NCBI GenBank assembly: GCA_035527455.1
Contig: DATLAN010000529.1
Location: 1 to 13,984, forward strand
DNA from: DATLAN01 sp035527455
Lineage (GTDB): Bacteria; Planctomycetota; Planctomycetia; Pirellulales; Thermoguttaceae
Length of the DNA stretch: 13,984 nucleotides
Direction of reading: 5' to 3'
Both the position numbers and the translations under genes were made by a program. Numbering within the stretch: the stretch's first letter is position 1; each line of letters starts with the position of its first letter. This document shows, piece after piece, positions 12,541-13,984 of the stretch. The notes below the pieces were generated by a model, which saw only the letters and a list, made by a program, of their open reading frames with translations, ran no database searches and was not told the DNA's origin.

Positions 12541-13882
12541 CGAGCCGACGCCGCTTCCGCTTCCCGCGATGGGAACGTTCGGCCCAATGCGGCGGTTTCG
12601 GAGAAGGCTCGGTGGCTTGCCGCGGGATGAGCTTCTGTTCTTTGGCCGGGGCGAGCGTGAAGTAGAACGTGGTGCCGTTGCCCAATTCCGACTCCAGCCA
12701 GATCCGGCCGCCGTGCGATTCGATGATTTTCCGCACGATGGTCAGCCCGGCCCCGCTGCCCTCGTATTCCTTCCGGCCGTGCAGGCGGCGGAAGATCGTA
12801 AAGATCTCCTCGTGGTGCTTCGCCTCGATCCCGATCCCGTCGTCGCGGACGTAGATCGCGGGCGGGTCGGTCGGCATACAGCCGATCTCCACGCTCGGCT
12901 GGGCGTTGTCGTTGAACCTCAACGCGTTGGTGATCAGGTTGCTCAGCACCATGCCGATCAGCGTGGCGTCGCCGGTCACGGTGGGCAAGCGGTCGGCCAC
13001 GCGGACCGACGCCCGACGCCGCTCGATGACCGGCAGCAGCGTTTCGAGCGCCTCGTGGACGACGGCGCTGAGATCGATTCCCGTCTGGGCCGGCCGGATG
13101 CCGCCCACGCGACAATAGGTCAACAGGTCGCCGACCAGGGTCTCCAGCCGTTTGCACAGGTCGCCCAGCTTGTTCAATCGCTGTTGCCCTGCCGCGTCGA
13201 TCTTGTCGTGGTAATCCTCGCGCAGGATATCGCAGTAGGCGGCGATTCCCCGCAAGGGTTCCTTCAGATCGTGCGAGGCGATGTAGGTGAAGTCGTCCAG
13301 CTCGCGGTTGATCCGATCGAGCTGTTCCGCCCGGGCGCGGAGTTCGGCGGCCTGCTGTTCGATTCTCGTTCGGGCGGCTTCGACTTCGCGGGCGTGGCGG
13401 CGGAGTTGCACCTCGGCCCGTTGGCGTTCGATGGCATGGCGGATGGTCCGCCCCAGCAGCCGCCCGTCGAGGCGATCCTTGGCGGCGTAGTCCTGGGCGC
13501 CTCCCTGGATGGCAAGCAGTGCCTGTCCGTCGTCGTCCATCGCCGTGAGCACGATCACCGGCACGTCGGCCGCCGTCTTGCGGACCCGCTCGAGCGTCTC
13601 GAATCCCTCGGCGTCGGGCAGTTGCAGGTCCAGGAGCAGGGCGTCGAATTTCTCTTGGGCCAACAGATCCAGCGCCGGCGCGAGGCGCTCGACCCAGGTC
13701 ATGTTGAACAGGCCCTGCTGGACCTCCATAGCACCCCGGGCTTCGCTCAGCGCGAGCCAGACCCTCTGGGCGTCGGCCGGATCGTGTTCGACCAACAGGA
13801 CCCTGGTCTCGGCGGGGCCGCTGCGGTTGGTTTGCTTGATGGTGCCGCTCACTTGCCGCCTACCCGGGCCGAATAGCCGCAT
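12533..13882 (-). CDS. Cytosolic hybrid receiver-histidine kinase
   Basis: A 449-residue signalling protein with no membrane segment. The receiver domain comes first, at about 26-148. Its phosphoryl-accepting Asp is D85 (LLLDLQLPD), with T113 (VIVLTA) and K135 (YAAKD). The acidic pocket reads E32-H33-D34, where most receivers have two adjacent acidic residues. A charged coiled coil (about 150-195) follows. The dimerisation and phosphotransfer helix comes next, with DDFTYIASHDLKEPLRGI and H204. The ATPase domain has the N box NLITNALRFN (N319), G1 DDGIGI (348-353) and G2 GSGAGL (375-380). The DHp sequence resembles bacteriophytochrome-type kinases. A 35-40 residue Pro-rich then basic tail ends KRKRRRLVK. 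Such proteins relay a signal from another kinase to a further partner, unknown here. Starts at TTG 13930, ATG 13882 and GTG 13852 share the frame; I chose the ATG, but the GTG is nearly as plausible. Confidence 0.93.
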   Translation of the reverse strand: MRLFGPGRRQVSGTIKQTNRSGPAETRVLLVEHDPADAQRVWLALSEARGAMEVQQGLFNMTWVERLAPALDLLAQEKFDALLLDLQLPDAEGFETLERVRKTAADVPVIVLTAMDDDGQALLAIQGGAQDYAAKDRLDGRLLGRTIRHAIERQRAEVQLRRHAREVEAARTRIEQQAAELRARAEQLDRINRELDDFTYIASHDLKEPLRGIAAYCDILREDYHDKIDAAGQQRLNKLGDLCKRLETLVGDLLTYCRVGGIRPAQTGIDLSAVVHEALETLLPVIERRRASVRVADRLPTVTGDATLIGMVLSNLITNALRFNDNAQPSVEIGCMPTDPPAIYVRDDGIGIEAKHHEEIFTIFRRLHGRKEYEGSGAGLTIVRKIIESHGGRIWLESELGNGTTFYFTLAPAKEQKLIPRQATEPSPKPPHWAERSHRGKRKRRRLVK

Positions 13883-13984
13883 CCGGCCCTTGGTTGCAAA
13901 GAGGAAACGTCCGATGGGGTTTCTTTGCAACCATAGGTCACAAGAAGCACAAGCGAGCGGAAGGGGCGCGAAAACGGAAAGAAC

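Noticed and set aside
12512..13876. Plus-strand open frame of 454 codons opposite the histidine kinase
   Set aside because: Antisense shadow of the kinase gene, whose receiver, phosphotransfer and ATPase motifs are all clear on the minus strand.

Overview
The window reads as chromosomal DNA of a planctomycete, probably from the Pirellulales or a close relative. This is an inference from gene content: a Tat-exported Gfo/Idh/MocA oxidoreductase, a PEP-CTERM protein, an SHD1 plus PQQ-type propeller protein, a secreted parallel beta-helix protein, a soluble receiver-histidine kinase, high GC, loose operon structure, and dispersed palindromic repeats. No RNA gene, CRISPR array, transposase, integrase or phage gene was found.

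Layout. 1-2414 (minus) is most of a large secreted protein of unknown family that runs off the left edge; a long plus-strand open frame there is only its antisense shadow. 2415-2856 is non-coding apart from a good promoter. 2857-4218 (plus) is the Tat-exported oxidoreductase, followed by a palindrome that can fold into a three-way junction. 4462-5445 (plus) is a secreted protein with a zinc-finger-like N-terminus, read from a near-consensus promoter. 5472-6206 (minus) is a PEP-CTERM protein read from a promoter with consensus -35 and -10 boxes and a leader of about 155 nt. 6526-8064 (plus) is the ComM/YifB AAA+ ATPase. 8254-9180 (plus) is a SorC-type sugar-binding domain with no DNA-binding domain, written in AT-richer DNA than its neighbours. 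9181-9842 is a repeat-rich island. Next come two damaged minus-strand genes: a propeller protein cut off at the repeat island (9843-10601) and a galactokinase-family gene with a large in-frame internal deletion (10668-11243). 11371-12540 (plus) is a secreted beta-helix protein, convergent with and overlapping a cytosolic hybrid receiver-histidine kinase (12533-13882, minus).

How it works together. There is no clear multi-gene pathway. Most genes stand alone with their own promoter or Shine-Dalgarno site. Five products are exported, which fits the large surface and periplasmic proteome of planctomycetes. The most unusual part is 8.1-11.2 kb: an apparently acquired, DNA-binding-domain-less SorC protein, a composite palindromic element with inverted ends, and two adjacent broken genes. 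One of these takes its stop codon from a repeat that also occurs at 4.3 kb. It looks like a hotspot of rearrangement and gene decay. I did not find a convincing new defence or biosynthetic system.
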